Notes: generated by a model from the letters alone, not told the origin. 64,000 nucleotides of DNA from Linyphia triangularis (GCA_963978545.1 OZ021724.1:32692433-32756432), one strand, 5' to 3'. Shown: positions 46,148 through 58,440, counted from the stretch's first letter. Program-made: numbers and translations.

Positions 46148-47321
46148 CTACAAAGAGCATCAGCACTAACATAAGTTTGTGAACTAGCCCTGACTAAACT
46201 CTATTGAAATATTTTATCCTCAAAATGGAAATTCAACTATTAAAATGTATTAAAAATCAAATAAATTTGCCCCTCGCTTAATTTATAGATTGACTTGAAT
46301 CGAATATCTAAATGGATATGGCACTATATTCGAGGTCCCTCTAGAACCCTTTTAGATATTCTATTCATGGTATTGGAGTTTTCTCGCAAGTTGAAAAATG
46401 GTATAAATGGATTATTGAACAAGAGTTATGTAAATAAAACATAATTAAGTAATCTGCATAGTATATTTTTACATTAAAAACTTACATGTACAAGTGCATT
46501 CATAGTCAATTCATACACTTTCCATGCCTTGAAGTCCATTTTAAAACACTAAGTAAAACCAGTCTGGATATTAAATAGTAATAGACTAATTAACTTATCA
46601 AATAAGTTGAAAAATTGATAAGTGGAAAACTTTATCCAAATACCAACAAGTTAATGATCATTTCATTTTCGGAGAAAATGCGTCAGTTTTTCTGAAGTAG
46701 TTTAACTATTTTGTAAATAATGTATGAAATAAGTGGTATATTGAAATGAAAACACTGAGGTTTTAACAAGCTGAATCCAACAATACAAAAACCCTTAAAT
46801 TGAAGACTTTTTTCGCTTACCTGCTATTTGAATAAAGACGTTTAAGTAAGAGAAAACAACAGTATGTGTACTTATTCCAGGGGTTGATAGGTTTTTCAAC
46901 ATAATGCAAATCATCTGTTGCAATTGCTTTCCCTTCAAAACTCAGTAGAAAAAACAGCCTATGTCGATACTCTTCGTCAGAGGTTCTCAAGCATAATCGA
47001 AACCAACTCTTTTAGATAATGATTATGGGAGGGTTAAAATTAGGACGAAAAAAATGTACGGAAATTTTGTTTAAGGAAATGATAATAAGAGGTAAATCGT
47101 AGTGAAAACCAAGACTTCATTAATGATTTGTTAATCATGCACACAAGTTACACTTCAACCATTTCAGAGACCAACCAATTCAATACATCAATTAAACATA
47201 CACTAATCAAATCAATTAAACTTTTGCTGAAAAAAAAGTTGTAATAACAGGGTGTCCAGCAAAATTTCTCACTATTATCTAAAGTATACTCCCACCCAGT
47301 TATATGCTGAGCTAATTTTAG

Positions 47322-47353
<32 letters not shown>

Positions 47354-47569
47354 AATAGCTAATCATTATATAAGAATTGGATTGTTAATTTGAAAACAGG
47401 AAGAGAGGATCAAGACTCTTGAGGATGAGAAAAGGAGGGGGGGGGGGAGAAAAATATAAAATAAAGGTACATGATTTTTCAAGCCAAAATAAACCATTTA
47501 CATACAATAGCAGTTAAAATTACAATTTTAAATAAGGATATACATACAATAAAATTGGATGATCAAAAG

Positions 47570-47760
47570 ACTAAACAGATCGTCACACAGACACTAATCA
47601 TGTACCTAGCGGCTCTCACATCAGTGAGATGAATGATATCAAAACGGCAATATCTGCTTTAAAACAGTTCAAACCTAGATGAAAATTACTACTACTCCAA
47701 TGTAAATAACAGCGACAGCAGATAAAATACCCGCGCAAATCTCAGCAATATTAACACTTT
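47570..47760. repeat. Degenerate 'aatctcggcaatagcg' minisatellite, short block
   Basis: Begins cacacagacactaatcatgt acctagcggct, like the left border of the long block (ggcactaatcacgaatatgg cggct at 13701). It then holds gcgcaaatctcagcaatatt and similar units. Intron between exons 5 and 6. Confidence 0.45.
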
Positions 47761-47764
47761 ATAT

Positions 47765-48270
47765 CCCAACCCGCCCTTAATCGCCTTGTAGAAAAATTCC
47801 CAGCCAGTCGTCCTTGGTTGGGTCCAGGGGAGATACAGATATTTCAAACTGTGGTGAATCTTCCTGGCAATAGTAGTTTGAAGCGTGACGGTCCTCAACA
47901 ATAGGCTATTGTGGAGCATGTAAAGGGGAGCCATGGGTTTAGAGTACTCATTGCCAAACTGTCCCACCCTTTGGACACTGAGTAAGATAGTGGGGATTTT
48001 CTTGTATGTGAATCTTGTCAAGTACTTAGTGGTGGCGTTTCATTCATTGATAAGATGCCGACTAAATGCTCCGACATATCAAGTAGATGACCCAACGCAC
48101 AACCCTATTGCAAGTTGTAGACATATAGTAATGATCTTTTAATGGTCGACAGTGACCCCCACAGGAAACCCAGATGTGGCCCACAACAGAACTAGTCGGG
48201 CAAGTTCATTTCCAATATTTTTTTAATGGAGAGTCATCGGGTTTTTGTGAAACCCGCAACGCTGACTCAG
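47765..48270. other. Less AT-rich block, unidentified
   Basis: The composition changes sharply here. A 109-codon minus-strand frame (47692-48021) and a 69-codon plus frame overlap. Neither resembles a family I know. It lies between a degenerate minisatellite and a fold-back element, so a transposon fragment is likely. Confidence 0.3.
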
Positions 48271-48276
48271 TGGGAT

Positions 48277-49005
48277 TTAAAGGGTAAAGGGGAGTTGGTA
48301 CCCAGAAATTTATAATAAATCAATTTTGAGCATATTGTTGTTTATTAAAACTTGAATTTTAACTTTAAAATGATACCTCATTTAGAAGTATTTTTTAATA
48401 ATTTTTGGAAGAAAAAATTTGGAACTATAAGTGTAAGTAATATTTTCTTTAAAATGTATTTTTCTCAAAACCACATTTTTCATTACTTGTGTACCTTTTT
48501 CTCAGAAACTGCACAAGATATCTATCTATCTAAATTTTTTATCACATATTCCTTTTAAGAATGTGCATTTACCGAAGTGAGATTTTGTTATTATTTTAAA
48601 AATATTTTTTTTCTGGCTTATTTCGTCAAAAATAAATTTGCGAGATTTAACAAATTTGAGTGACTTACACAATAATTTATTTAAAAAAAAAGTAAATGCA
48701 TTACAATTAAAACCCAACTTCAGTAGAATAACAAGTGTGCTAAATGTGATGAAAAAAGATATTTTCTAAGAAAAAGGTACACGAGTAATGAAAAATATCC
48801 TTTTGAGAAAAACGCATTCTAAAGAAAAGCTTACTTACACTAATAGTTCCTAATTTTATCTTAAAAAAATTATTAAAAATACTTCTAAAAGAGGTATTAT
48901 TACAAATGAGGTATCATTTTAAAAGGAAGAATCTAAATTTTGATAAACTATAATAAACTCAATATATATATATTTTATAAATATTATGGTAGTAACCCCC
49001 TTAAA
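48277..49005. mobile_element. Fold-back element with ~230-bp imperfect arms
   Basis: Left arm from ttaaagggtaaaggggagtt through aaaatgatacctcattta and agtaatattttctttaaaat to cattacttgtgtaccttttt. The right arm is its inverse, ending at gtagtaacccccttaaagc. Arms diverge moderately. A target duplication was not determined. Confidence 0.5.
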
Positions 49006-49734
49006 GCAACAATCGACAAAATTAGAATCACACCAACAAAAATATCAGCATTAGCATACCTGCCAACATTGGCATTTTCAAATTAGTACAATTTTTAAGG
49101 AACAAATATTTGCATTCCTATGGTTCATGGAAAGTCAAATAGCGACAATATTTATGAATGTAGTATAGAAATAATAGTAGTTTACTTGCAAATGCAAAAT
49201 CATGCATAATATTAAATTGCTCACAAATATAACAAATTGTTACATTTTAGCACAGAGTGGAAATTATAAAATAAAATACTAACCTGGATTTAAAAATAAA
49301 TCAAATTTAAACTTTAAGATTAAATCTCTGATGAGGTTTATTATTTAATTTACATTACACCCAAATAACATGCTTTATGACACAAAAACTACAGTGAAAC
49401 ATACAAAGAGATGGTGGTATTCAAAGTGTTTAATCACACGCACAAATATCAATTATGCATGTTTTCGTATTCTTATTATTACATTTGATGTTGTCACTGT
49501 GTTGTTTAGAATTGATATGAACTTTGACGTCAGTAAATCCTCCATGAGAAATCTTAATATCAGATGCATAGATAGAGCAGAATGCAAAATGTGTTCCTTT
49601 GCTTGAATTTATGATGATTTGAAGTTAACTGCTTGGTATAAGACTACAAAAAAACTTGATATTTTTTGGAGTCTTATACCAAAATTGTTTAACATGGATA
49701 TTTTAAAATAAATAATTAAGACTAACAAAGAAGA

Positions 49735-50130
49735 GGAAAACCGAAAGTGCTTTAATCACCAAAGTCCGAGATAGCGAAACAGTCGTTCGGTGCAGCCAAC
49801 ACAAATGAAAACAATGCATCCCGGCGCCGCGATTAAGTGCTATTATTTACGCGCAATGTTGAAGTTCGGTTCAAAAGAAGGAAGAATAAAAAAAAAACTA
49901 AAGCATTCTCAGATTTCTACTTCTTAATTAATCTCTAAAGTTCAAGACAACGAAACAATTGTTTGGTTCGCCAAGTCCCGTCGGCAACACCATAGAAAAC
50001 AGTGCATTCCCGGTGCCGCTTTTCTGTGGGTTACAGTGGTTTGGTTTACCAAATCCCATTGGCAAAACAGATGAAAACATGCAACCCCGCCAAAGCGCTT
50101 TATTGTATTGTTGTACATATGCGCAACCTT
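49735..50130. repeat. ~190-bp tandem repeat in copy B
   Basis: About three units of the repeat seen in copy A (fewer than copy A's four), the last two partly fused. Unit number therefore varies between copies of the same element. Confidence 0.6.
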
Positions 50131-50284
50131 GGAGTGTGAATATTTTGACTGATGCAGCAGCTTCGAAAAACCGTTTCGGTTTCGTTGGTGACTTGAAAAA
50201 ATATTTAAAGGGGGGGGGGGGGGACCAGTTTTAAGGAGAAAAAACGAAAAGTACAGTGAAATCCGTACGATTTTTTTAGCTGTT

Positions 50285-53200
50285 TAGTCCAGGCAAACTA
50301 AATTAAAAATACAGTGAACATGAAAAAAATTGCAACAGAAGCTTTTTTGATGGATTTTTAATCAGTTATCATTGCTGAACAACATATCCAAAATCGGACA
50401 AAATTCATAAATGGGAACACCCCGAAAAATGAATTTCAAAATGACGGATTCCATGCCACATGATGGGGATGCTTAAGCGTATGTTTTCCAGCTCAGCACC
50501 TCCTCAACCACGATATTTTAATCACGGATGTTAGCTTTAACACAACAAAATGGTAGGTTATTGTGGTTAGAATGGCAGGGAGCTTTTTTAATAAAGAAGG
50601 ACATAACATTTAATAGGTAAGAAGGTATACAAGTGCAGGTATGTGTACAGGTTTGTGTTTTCCGTCTGCTTTCGTTTTTAGAGTGTCGGTGTTTAAAGAC
50701 AAAGTAACATTTGTGAAGCATCGATTACACTTGAAAATGAGCTAAACATACATGCTAACTCAATAAAGGACCACAAATAATATTAAGTCATAGTTTTTAG
50801 TTATTTTCTTGAACTTACTCTCATGAATGGCTCAATGTTATTTGAGGTACTTCAAGAAATCTATGGATCAAATGCTGTGTTACACATGGTGACTGGGAAA
50901 ACAGTTTACAGGGCGATACGAGGACACATGATTGTAGATTCTTCGCTAAGTACCCTGCTGATTTAAGAATTTTTTCCTCATGATGAACATGTATCTTTTC
51001 ATGGTCATGTTAAGGAAACTTGTGACCTGTTCTATGATATTACGACCGGCCAAAAACAAAAAAAGAAATACGTAGAACTGTGTGAAACCTTGGCTCATAT
51101 TGAGATTGCATAGGAGAAAAATAAGAATCCCTTGCCCTCTTCCTCGAGAACAAGTAAACTCTGGTTGAAATACCAGCGAATGATCAGTGTTGTACGAACC
51201 TTGATAACAGCTGACAGGATAAGTTCTTGGGATTTGCACTTATATACTATGCTTGAGATTCTCCCCAAAATAACAGCTGCGGGTCATGTGAATTATCTCA
51301 AGTCACTCTACCAATACTTGCAGAAAATGTTTCAACTACTATCTGAAATACAAAAGTTCATAAAATAATTGTGGAAGGTAAATTTGTGATATGAAGATGT
51401 GACAAATTATGGGGTGAACTTGGATCAGATCTTATAATAGAGCAAGTGCTTATGCGTTCCCTGAAAAGCAGAGAAAAACGAACGAGAGGAAGTGGACTTA
51501 ACGAAAATCAGAGGGCATGGCTACATGGCTGTTTTGCATGCCCTTTTGTTCAATTTAAAAGTTAACTGTGGAAGAGTATGCAGGGGTTTCCATGCAAACT
51601 AGTGAACAATACAGAGAAATGAGAGACAACAGACAAAAGAGAGACAGCAATGACATAAAAAAAAACTGGTCAATGTTCTAGAATCCATATTCCGATTTAA
51701 TTGTGACTGTTCTCTACGTAATATTGTTATAGGCGTAGCAACCGAAGAAGAAGTTAGTGTTGACGAGTTTCACTTATTTGGTGCGAAAATCGTCTCAGAA
51801 ATGATAGGGAATGATGTATTAAGGTATTCTGCCAAAAGGCAAGATAAAACGAAAACTCTAGGATCTGCTGGTGCTGTCTGTAGAAAAGATGATTCAGATA
51901 TACAAGTGGATCCAGCAATACTTTTCCAAAGAATGAAGATTGTTTTCACTTGTGCTGATATGAATCTTGTTGATATCGTGCGTTATGAACTTTGTGCTTA
52001 CCCTGCAGCATTATTTGAATCCCAAATCCTAATGAGGAAAGCAAACAAATCACAGTTAGCAGAAGCAATTGTCAAATACACCAAACATTTTAATAGTAAA
52101 GAATCTGACAACGTGGAAAGTACGGAATGGATGGAGGATCTCTTTTACATCGAATTTCGTGGTGCAACAGTGACACTTACGAAAACATTGCAATATCGTA
52201 TGTTGAATTTACTCTTAAAACATATGGAAAAGCTGTCGTTGTTTACAATGGCTACATTGGGTCCCCTACAATCAAGGATGGGGCTCACAGACGACAGTAC
52301 GTAAAGACCAGTAGAGATGTTAATTTTAGCCCATGCATGAAGTTCGTTTGGCAAAAAGGAACATTTTCTAGCCAATGGAAATAACAAGCAAGTCCTAATT
52401 GCCCTCACTAGTGACTTGCTGAAGAAACAAGGTTGCACTGTTCATAACACAGACAGGAATGCTGATGTGGACATTGTTAGTACCGCAGTTTCATCTTCAG
52501 AACACTGTCATACCACTGAGATAGGGAAAGATACTGATCTGCTGATTCTGCTTCTGTGCCAAGCCTAGGATAAGGGATTCAAGCTATATTATCAAAGTGA
52601 TATAAGACATGGATCAACTGCAAAGCCAGCATATGATATCCATATCATACAATCTATATTAGGTCGTGAAAGTTACAATTTGTTGTTTTTATGCATGCTT
52701 TTACGGGCTGCGATACCACATCCAGAATTTTTTCTACTAGGAAATCATCAGCATTTGCCAAAACGATAAAGGAGACAGGGCTTCGCTCTGTTGCAAAAAT
52801 ATTTTGTTCTGCTTCAAGTCAACATTCAGATATCACTGTCGCTGGTAGAAAAGCAATGCTTCTTTTGCACGATTGCCGGTTTTTAGATTGCACAGACCAG
52901 CTGTGCCTTAGTAGGGAAGGTAACTGTTAGTAGGGAAGGTAACTACAGCAAAATCATTTGTTGCACTAGAACGTCGGCCCCCGACCGATTCTTCAACAAA
53001 ATATCATAGCTATCTAACATACTTATAAATAAATATATAGAAAGATACTTAAGAAAGAAACCAAAAGAATGGGGTCGGTATATATTTAAAAAATTACTTA
53101 TACTACCCAATATTCGGCGACTTACCATCATCTGCTCCAGATTATTTACTCAATACGAAACAATATTCCTGCACAAAAAACCGCTCTACATTACAAGGTG

Positions 53201-53765
53201 GATGCAAGCGTAATGTCCTGCCCGGTTCAACAGCTTGTGAAACGTGTCAAATCAATGGATGTAAAGATCACAACAGTTACGAATATAATAAAAGTGATGA
53301 AAACGATTAAAGTTTTTTTTTTTCTTTTCTGAAATATTTTCTGACATTAAACAAACTTTTAAGCAACAATGTGAGATGTACGGTTTAAGATATGCTTATT
53401 GTTTAAAATACATCATGTATACCTGTACTTGTATATCTTCATACCTGTGAAATGTAATGCCTTCCTTTTTTAAAAAACTCCAAACAATTATAAGCACAAT
53501 AACCTACCATTTTGTTGTGTTAAAGCTAACATCCGTGATTTAAATATCATTGTTGAGGAGGTGCTGAGTGGGAAAAACTGCGCTTAGGCATCCTCATCAT
53601 GTGGCATGGAATCCGTCATTTTGAAATCCGTTTTTTGGGGTGTTCCCATGGATCAATTTTGTCCGATTTTGGATATGTTGTTCAGAAATGATAACTGATT
53701 AAAAATCAATTAAAAAAGCTTCTGTTGCAATTTTTTTCATGTTCAATCACAAATTGCTTGGACTA
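50285..53765 (+). mobile_element. 3.48-kb transposon nested in copy B, TSD GTT
   Basis: Long inverted ends (about 270 bp) start TAGTCCAGGCAA on the left and, inverted, TAGTCCAAGCAA on the right. The blocks ttgcaacagaagctttttt, tgccacatgatgg and taacctaccattttgttgtg recur inverted. Copy A shows the empty site (gctgttcgtaca); here gctgtt is followed by the element and then gtttgtacaa, so GTT was duplicated. The interior carries decayed plus-strand protein sequence. Confidence 0.78.
50820..53100 (+). pseudogene. Decayed transposon-borne 'GCDTTS' protein
   Basis: Pieces in three frames: SKLWLKYQRMISVVRTLITA, DRISSWDLHLYTMLEILPKI and TAAGHVNYLKSLYQYLQKM (51132-51368); VDPAILFQRMKIVFT and YELCAYPAALFES (51890-52020); DGGSLLHRISWC then YGKAVVVYNGYIGSPTIKDG (52127-52290); ADVDIVSTAVSSSEHC and GKDTDLLILLL (52460-52560); and MHAFTGCDTTSRIFSTRKSS (52691 on). 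These follow, in order, a long protein family widespread in invertebrate and cnidarian genomes with a HA(F/L)xGCDTTS signature. Many stops and frameshifts. Its biochemical role is unknown to me. Confidence 0.65.
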
Positions 53766-53842
53766 GTTTGTACAACCGTATAAAATAGTAAAAATCCTTA
53801 CATTGTACGAATAATCCATATAAGTTGGCAGGTATGCATTAG

Positions 53843-54150
53843 CACCCAATATATCGTTGGAAATATCTGCAAAAGAGGTGATTATATCGAAGTAACGCTC
53901 AATGAAACTGTCTAGCATAACACCGTAAATTTCGCCGATAGTGAACACTACAGAGGTGGAAATCTCTGGAATAGTGGCTACTATGTCCACGCAACACTCA
54001 CCGAAAATTAACATCACAACAACATAAATTGCATCCGCTGTAGCAGCGCAAATCTTGGAAAAGACCTTACGTCAGCGCAGCGCTCAATGAAACTAACCAC
54101 TATACACCAACTAAATAATGGTGATAGAGGCTGTCAATCTACAGGAAAAG
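53843..54150. repeat. Degenerate 'aatctcggcaatagcg' minisatellite interrupted by a transposon
   Basis: Holds gtggaaatctctggaatagt, tcaccgaaaattaacatcac and gcgcaaatcttgg, again units of this repeat. The other half of the same block is at about 48995-49054. The element at 49055-53836 inserted into it and duplicated CATTAG. Confidence 0.5.
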
Positions 54151-54162
54151 TGGTTATTACAT

Positions 54163-54658
54163 CAGAGAAGTCTGAACGTGCGTAGGTTCCTTGGTTGACA
54201 GATTGGCAAGCAAGCCCAATAAAATTGCAATGCAGATTTGTATCAATCTCAGGAATGGTCAAAATTTTAGTTTAAAAAAAAAAAAAAAAAGACGATACAC
54301 ACACAAGCTTATCAAAATTGTTCAGTTCAGTTCTCATATTATGAAATCTTTGTTCACCTACGAGACCTTACTCGTGTGATGTCACAAATTTGGAGTTCAG
54401 GTGTTTTCATTGGCAGCGGTTTTTAGCTGTGACCGTTATTTCCGTCAAAACATAAATAAAAGCATAGATGAATTTTCGATGAGCTGAATAGCGATCATGG
54501 CATCACAGTTATGTGATTTCAGTAAAAAAATTTAGAAATCAATGAAATTTACTGTATTTCCATGACTTATGCAATTTTTTTGCTCAAAATCATGACTTTC
54601 CATGACAAAATTTACCCAATGTCCAAATTCCTGACTTTCCATATGCCCGGAAACCCTG
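54163..54658. mobile_element. Tentative CAGRG-ended element, TSD TACAT
   Basis: The right end reads, inverted, cagggtttccgggcatatgg, like other CAGGG ends here, and is followed by TACAT. The best left partner is cagagaagtc at 54163, preceded by TACAT. The inverted ends agree in only about half of ten positions, so the left limit is doubtful. Ends 70 bp from exon 5. Confidence 0.3.
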
Positions 54659-54726
54659 TACATATTTTTTAGAAATGTAAATATTTTAATTATTGAAAGT
54701 ATTCTTTTGGAATTCAAAGAACAAAC

Positions 54727-54857
54727 CTTTTCATCGCCGTAATCCATAGAAGATGATTCACAGTGTCCAAGAATTCTATCTTTATTACCTTTGGCAGGAG
54801 TTGAACTGAATCCATCCCAAATGTTCGATGTATTCTTGCTATTAACAGCTGGTGAAT
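54727..54857 (-). CDS. CENP-F-like gene, exon 5 (Ser/Thr-rich linker)
   Basis: A 131-bp exon, acceptor GAACTAG and donor AAAAG|GTTTG. Joined to exon 4 it reads DSPAVNSKNTSNIWDGFSST, then PAKGNKDRILGHC..., ending DYGDEK. It is not coiled coil. It is polar and Ser/Asn-rich with an STPAK motif, like the disordered linker of CENP-F. It ends in phase 0. The next recognised exon is 8.6 kb away, so one or more linker or coiled-coil exons could be missing here. Confidence 0.68.
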
Positions 54858-55348
54858 CTAGTTCACAATATAAAACAATTAATAACTAAATAGGGGGAAG
54901 GAAATAAATTCTTTAATATATGCTGCTTGACAAAACAAACTTATCAACATCTTCAAAATCTTGGAAACAATATTGAAATTTAAAAAATTGCCATAAACTA
55001 TGAAAATGGAGCATTTTTTTAACAAGACGGTGCATCATTAGTATACAAATTAGAAAATAAAGTAACAACGTTAAATAAAAATAACTTGCTGTAATATAAT
55101 TTTGATTCAATATAAAATCAAACTAAATAGCCAGCAAGCTTAATATTTAAAAGTTCTGTTGGTGAATATTATAGATTTCAAACAAATATATAATTTTTTT
55201 TAGAAAAACTGATTTTAAAATACAATGCAAAATTTTAAACAGGTACTTCCTAAGTAAATTAGTATAATTAAGAATAAAATTATAATTTGAAAATAAATTA
55301 TAGACTAAAAATGAAAGATTATTAATAAAAATTATAATACTACTATAC

Positions 55349-55436
55349 CTGTAACAGACACAGATTTTGACTTTGGTGTCTTAAAAGGTTCATTGGAAGT
55401 TTCATTTAATTCATCTTTCTTAGAAATTAAAGTAAG
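55349..55436 (-). CDS. CENP-F-like gene, exon 4 (Thr-Pro linker)
   Basis: An 88-bp exon, acceptor TTTTTTCAG and donor ACAG|GTATAG, phase 0 to 1. It reads LTLISKKDELNETSNEPFKT followed by PKSKSVSVT. The coiled coil ends here and a Ser/Thr/Pro linker begins. Vertebrate CENP-F has a comparable Thr-Pro-rich interruption (repeated TP motifs) after its first coiled coil, which supports the alignment of gene order. The TPK site is a possible proline-directed kinase target; that is inference only. Confidence 0.7.
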
Positions 55437-57103
55437 CTGAAAAAACTTAATAAATTTAGCTAAAACAAATTAATAACTTTAAGTAACATACAGTGAACAA
55501 TATAATATTTGTAAGACTTATTAGTACAAGGGATTAAAAAAAATATTGCAGTAAAAACATTTTGTAATCTATATTATACTAAAAATAATTAACAATCTAA
55601 ACACATTCATATAAACAAGAAAATCAGTTTAGAGCAAATTATTTTTTGATTTGTAATATATTCACACAAAAAATAATATATATTTTAAGTATAGTATAAT
55701 CAGTCATATTTATATTCTTGAAACACACTAAAAGGATTAAACAAATCATTTGAAATGTTTCAGGAAATAAAAGTTATAATTTTACTGATTACTACAGGGT
55801 GGCTACAGAATTTGAGAAACAAAATTCCCTGACATTTCCCTGATTTACAGAAGATTTCTTCAAAAATTCCCTGATGTGTGTGCGCTATAGTTAAAAAAAC
55901 AAAATAATGCCGAATTTAAAAATACAAAAATTTAATTCTAACTATTGAAAGTATAATTGTGCCATAATAAATTTATGTTAAAAATCAAAACAAGCATCTT
56001 TTAGAGCTAGAACATGAAAAAGAATGGAAAATATTAGTTAAAAAATAGAAAATTCACCAACAACAGCCATACTTGCTAACTTTAAGGTAAAGCAAAACCA
56101 GTACAATACTTTTCTTTTTAATTTCAAAAATAACACAAATAAAACATGTTATTCTTTAATATATGTCACATGCTGTTTCCTGTTCATAGCATAAAATTAA
56201 AACACTGTCCTAAATATTTACTGAACTTGGGCATGCATGAGCATAAAACTTAAATAATCAGCATTTTGCTATTCTGTCACAAATTTCACTAGGTACATAT
56301 CTTTCATGAAAAATTATGTCTTTTGAAGTCAACTAAAAATAAACAACATATCATGTATGAAAGAAAAGGCCTGAAATTAACAGCTTCTTATAAAATTAAT
56401 AACTCATAGATGTATAGAAATAAAATTTTGTACAATAAAAATATTATCTTAAACCGCAAAAGTATATATTAATGAGGCAACAAATCGTTTTCATAAAACA
56501 CGACTAGCACAGGGTTCATACTGTTTTGGCAGAAAAAAAAATGTAATGATTTTTTTTTAAAAATTCCACTGCCCCTTTACTTGGATGCAGTAGCGCATTC
56601 AGATATTTTTTTGGAGGAGGATGTTTCAATTCTTTATTTGATTTATATTAAATATATAAATCAAAAACACATATCACTTTCAGTTAATTGTGTTTAATAA
56701 AATGTCAAAATGAAAGTAAAAGAAAAATCAAGCACAGGATCAAAACTTTCTCAGTTATTGATGCCTATATATTTGTTGCACATTTGTACCATGGCACTGT
56801 AACGGTTAATAAAAACGAAAAAATCCTATGGAATTAATTTGAAATATTAAGGAATTTAGGGTTATAGTCTTTTGACAAAAAAAAAAAGCAAGGCAAGAAG
56901 AAAAATAATCATTTCAGTAAAGAATGTAGTCAGATTTCAGTTTGAGGATTTTCTTTTAACAATAAGGCTACAGGCGTCCGTGCTTCTAACCTATAGGATA
57001 ACTAAAAAGCTTACAGAAATAATACATAAGTAATTAGGGTTCCATCAATATATTGTGTTGACAAAAAACGCAAGATACGAAGAAAAATAATCATGTCTGT
57101 AAA

Positions 57104-57105
<2 letters not shown>

Positions 57106-57134
<29 letters not shown>
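57106..57134. repeat. (TA)n microsatellite
   Basis: About 14 TA units directly upstream of the probable LTR. Confidence 0.85.
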
Positions 57135-57139
<5 letters not shown>

Positions 57140-57155
57140 ACATCAACAGGCGGTT

Positions 57156-57637
57156 TGTGACGCTTCCTTACTGGAAGGTCTGAGGTTCAGAAACATAGAG
57201 AGTGAGATCAAATTTTAAACACATATTTATTTAACACACCAAAATTAGTTGCATAAAAAACATTTAAGTTAATACCAAAACAGTTGTATAAAGAATATTA
57301 AAGTTAACACCAAAACAGTTGCATAAAGAAATATTCAACAAATAAAGAGACATTTCAGTTAACACCACAGAACAGTTGCACCACCAGCATACATTCGAGT
57401 TGGCGGCCAACAGCTGGTCGGGAACAATGTGCGGCAACAAAGCTCTACCACCACAGGAGGTACCGCTGGGTATTGCCTGAACTACGACCAAACGAAACTT
57501 CACCGGCCTTAAATACCGACAGCTGACGTCGTTTACTCAGCTCACCTCAGTTCCTTTCTGCTACTCCCGTTCGGCACTCACCATACCTATATCGAACCTA
57601 GACCATACCTACACTCGAACCCTAACAACCTCCAACA
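57156..57637 (-). mobile_element. Probable solo LTR
   Basis: On the minus strand it begins TGTTGGAGGTTGTTAGGG and ends GGAAGCGTCACA, so TG...CA. It has a TATA-like GGTATTTAAGGCCGG one-third in, and AATAAA signals near the end. About 480 bp, GC-richer than the element around it. Internal ttaacaccaaaacagttg units repeat three times. No clear flanking duplication, so the exact limits and the LTR identity are not certain. Confidence 0.5.
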
Positions 57638-58440
57638 AAAAGTCACAAGGTAATCATGAGTTCTAAAAATGAGGTTCGAACTAACCAGGTCCGTTACATG
57701 TTGTGTGCGGGATATCAATGGTTTAGCTTAGTTGCTGAGAGTAGAAACAGTTCGGAATCGTCTTTCTCCCAAATCGGCCAAGTAGCCAGATATTGAGGGC
57801 TTTTTAGACGGACTTAAAAAAGTACATGAAAAAAAAAACTGTATTCAACGCGATGACGTCACAGCATCTACTTCATGTGTCGAGAAGGATATCTGCATGA
57901 GGCATGCAAGGGAAACTCGAAAATTTTCAAAATTCCCTGATTAAAGGGTAATTTTACGAAATTCCCTGACATTTTCCTGAATTCCAGGTCCTGTAGCCAC
58001 CCTGTACTATTTAACAACAGTTTCCCTAGCAACACACTCATAATGAAACAGCAATTCAAGATCTATATTTTGCTTTTAAAGACCTAATGCATAGTAACAT
58101 TAGATACAAGGAAAGGAATCACTGGGAGACACAAATAAAAATTGAGGGTTTCGAAAATATTTTAGAATTTTCCAAAACTAAATTAGACAAACAAGCTTTA
58201 AAATCCTTTGCTATCTCAAAATAATCATGCCAGACAAAAATTAGAATAAAAATAAAGACATTAACATTTTGGCCATGGACACCCACCAGGAATAAAGACC
58301 AGTGTGTCAAAAACATTTCATAAATTTAAATTAATCTTATTTCAATTAAAAAGATTTGATCTAAGTCGTTTTTTTAGGAAAAAATTTTAAAACATCAGTG
58401 ATACTTAATTATGCATTGGAAAAAAAATCTTCAAACATAC

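Larger units (their letters stand above)
49055..53836. mobile_element. CATACCTGCCAAC element, copy B, TSD CATTAG, carrying a nested transposon
   Basis: Same ends as copy A (catacctgccaacattggca ... gttggcaggtatg), flanked by CATTAG at 49049-49054 and 53837-53842. Its sequence follows copy A closely except that a 3.48-kb element is inserted at 50285. Without it copy B is about 1.3 kb. It inserted into the degenerate minisatellite. Confidence 0.82.
55795..58004. mobile_element. CAGGGTGGC-type element, TSD TACTA, with probable solo LTR inside
   Basis: Starts cagggtggctacagaatttg and ends with the inverse, tgtagccaccctg, flanked by TACTA at 55790-55794 and 58005-58009. Its left and right portions match the element at 36528-39057. 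It includes a (TA)n tract (57106-57134) and an LTR-like block. No transposase. Confidence 0.82.

Noticed and set aside
47256..47300. cagggtgtccagcaaaattt as a transposon end
   Set aside because: No inverted partner was found downstream or upstream.
37594..49606. A 78-codon frame kept at the same place in copies A (37594-37830) and B (49370-49606) of one element
   Set aside because: The copies are recent duplicates, and most differences change the amino acid, so there is no sign of coding constraint.
56514..56600. Another CAGGGTTCATAC-type element start
   Set aside because: The left end is clear (cagggttcatactgttttgg) but no inverted partner or 5-bp duplication was found within the enclosing element.
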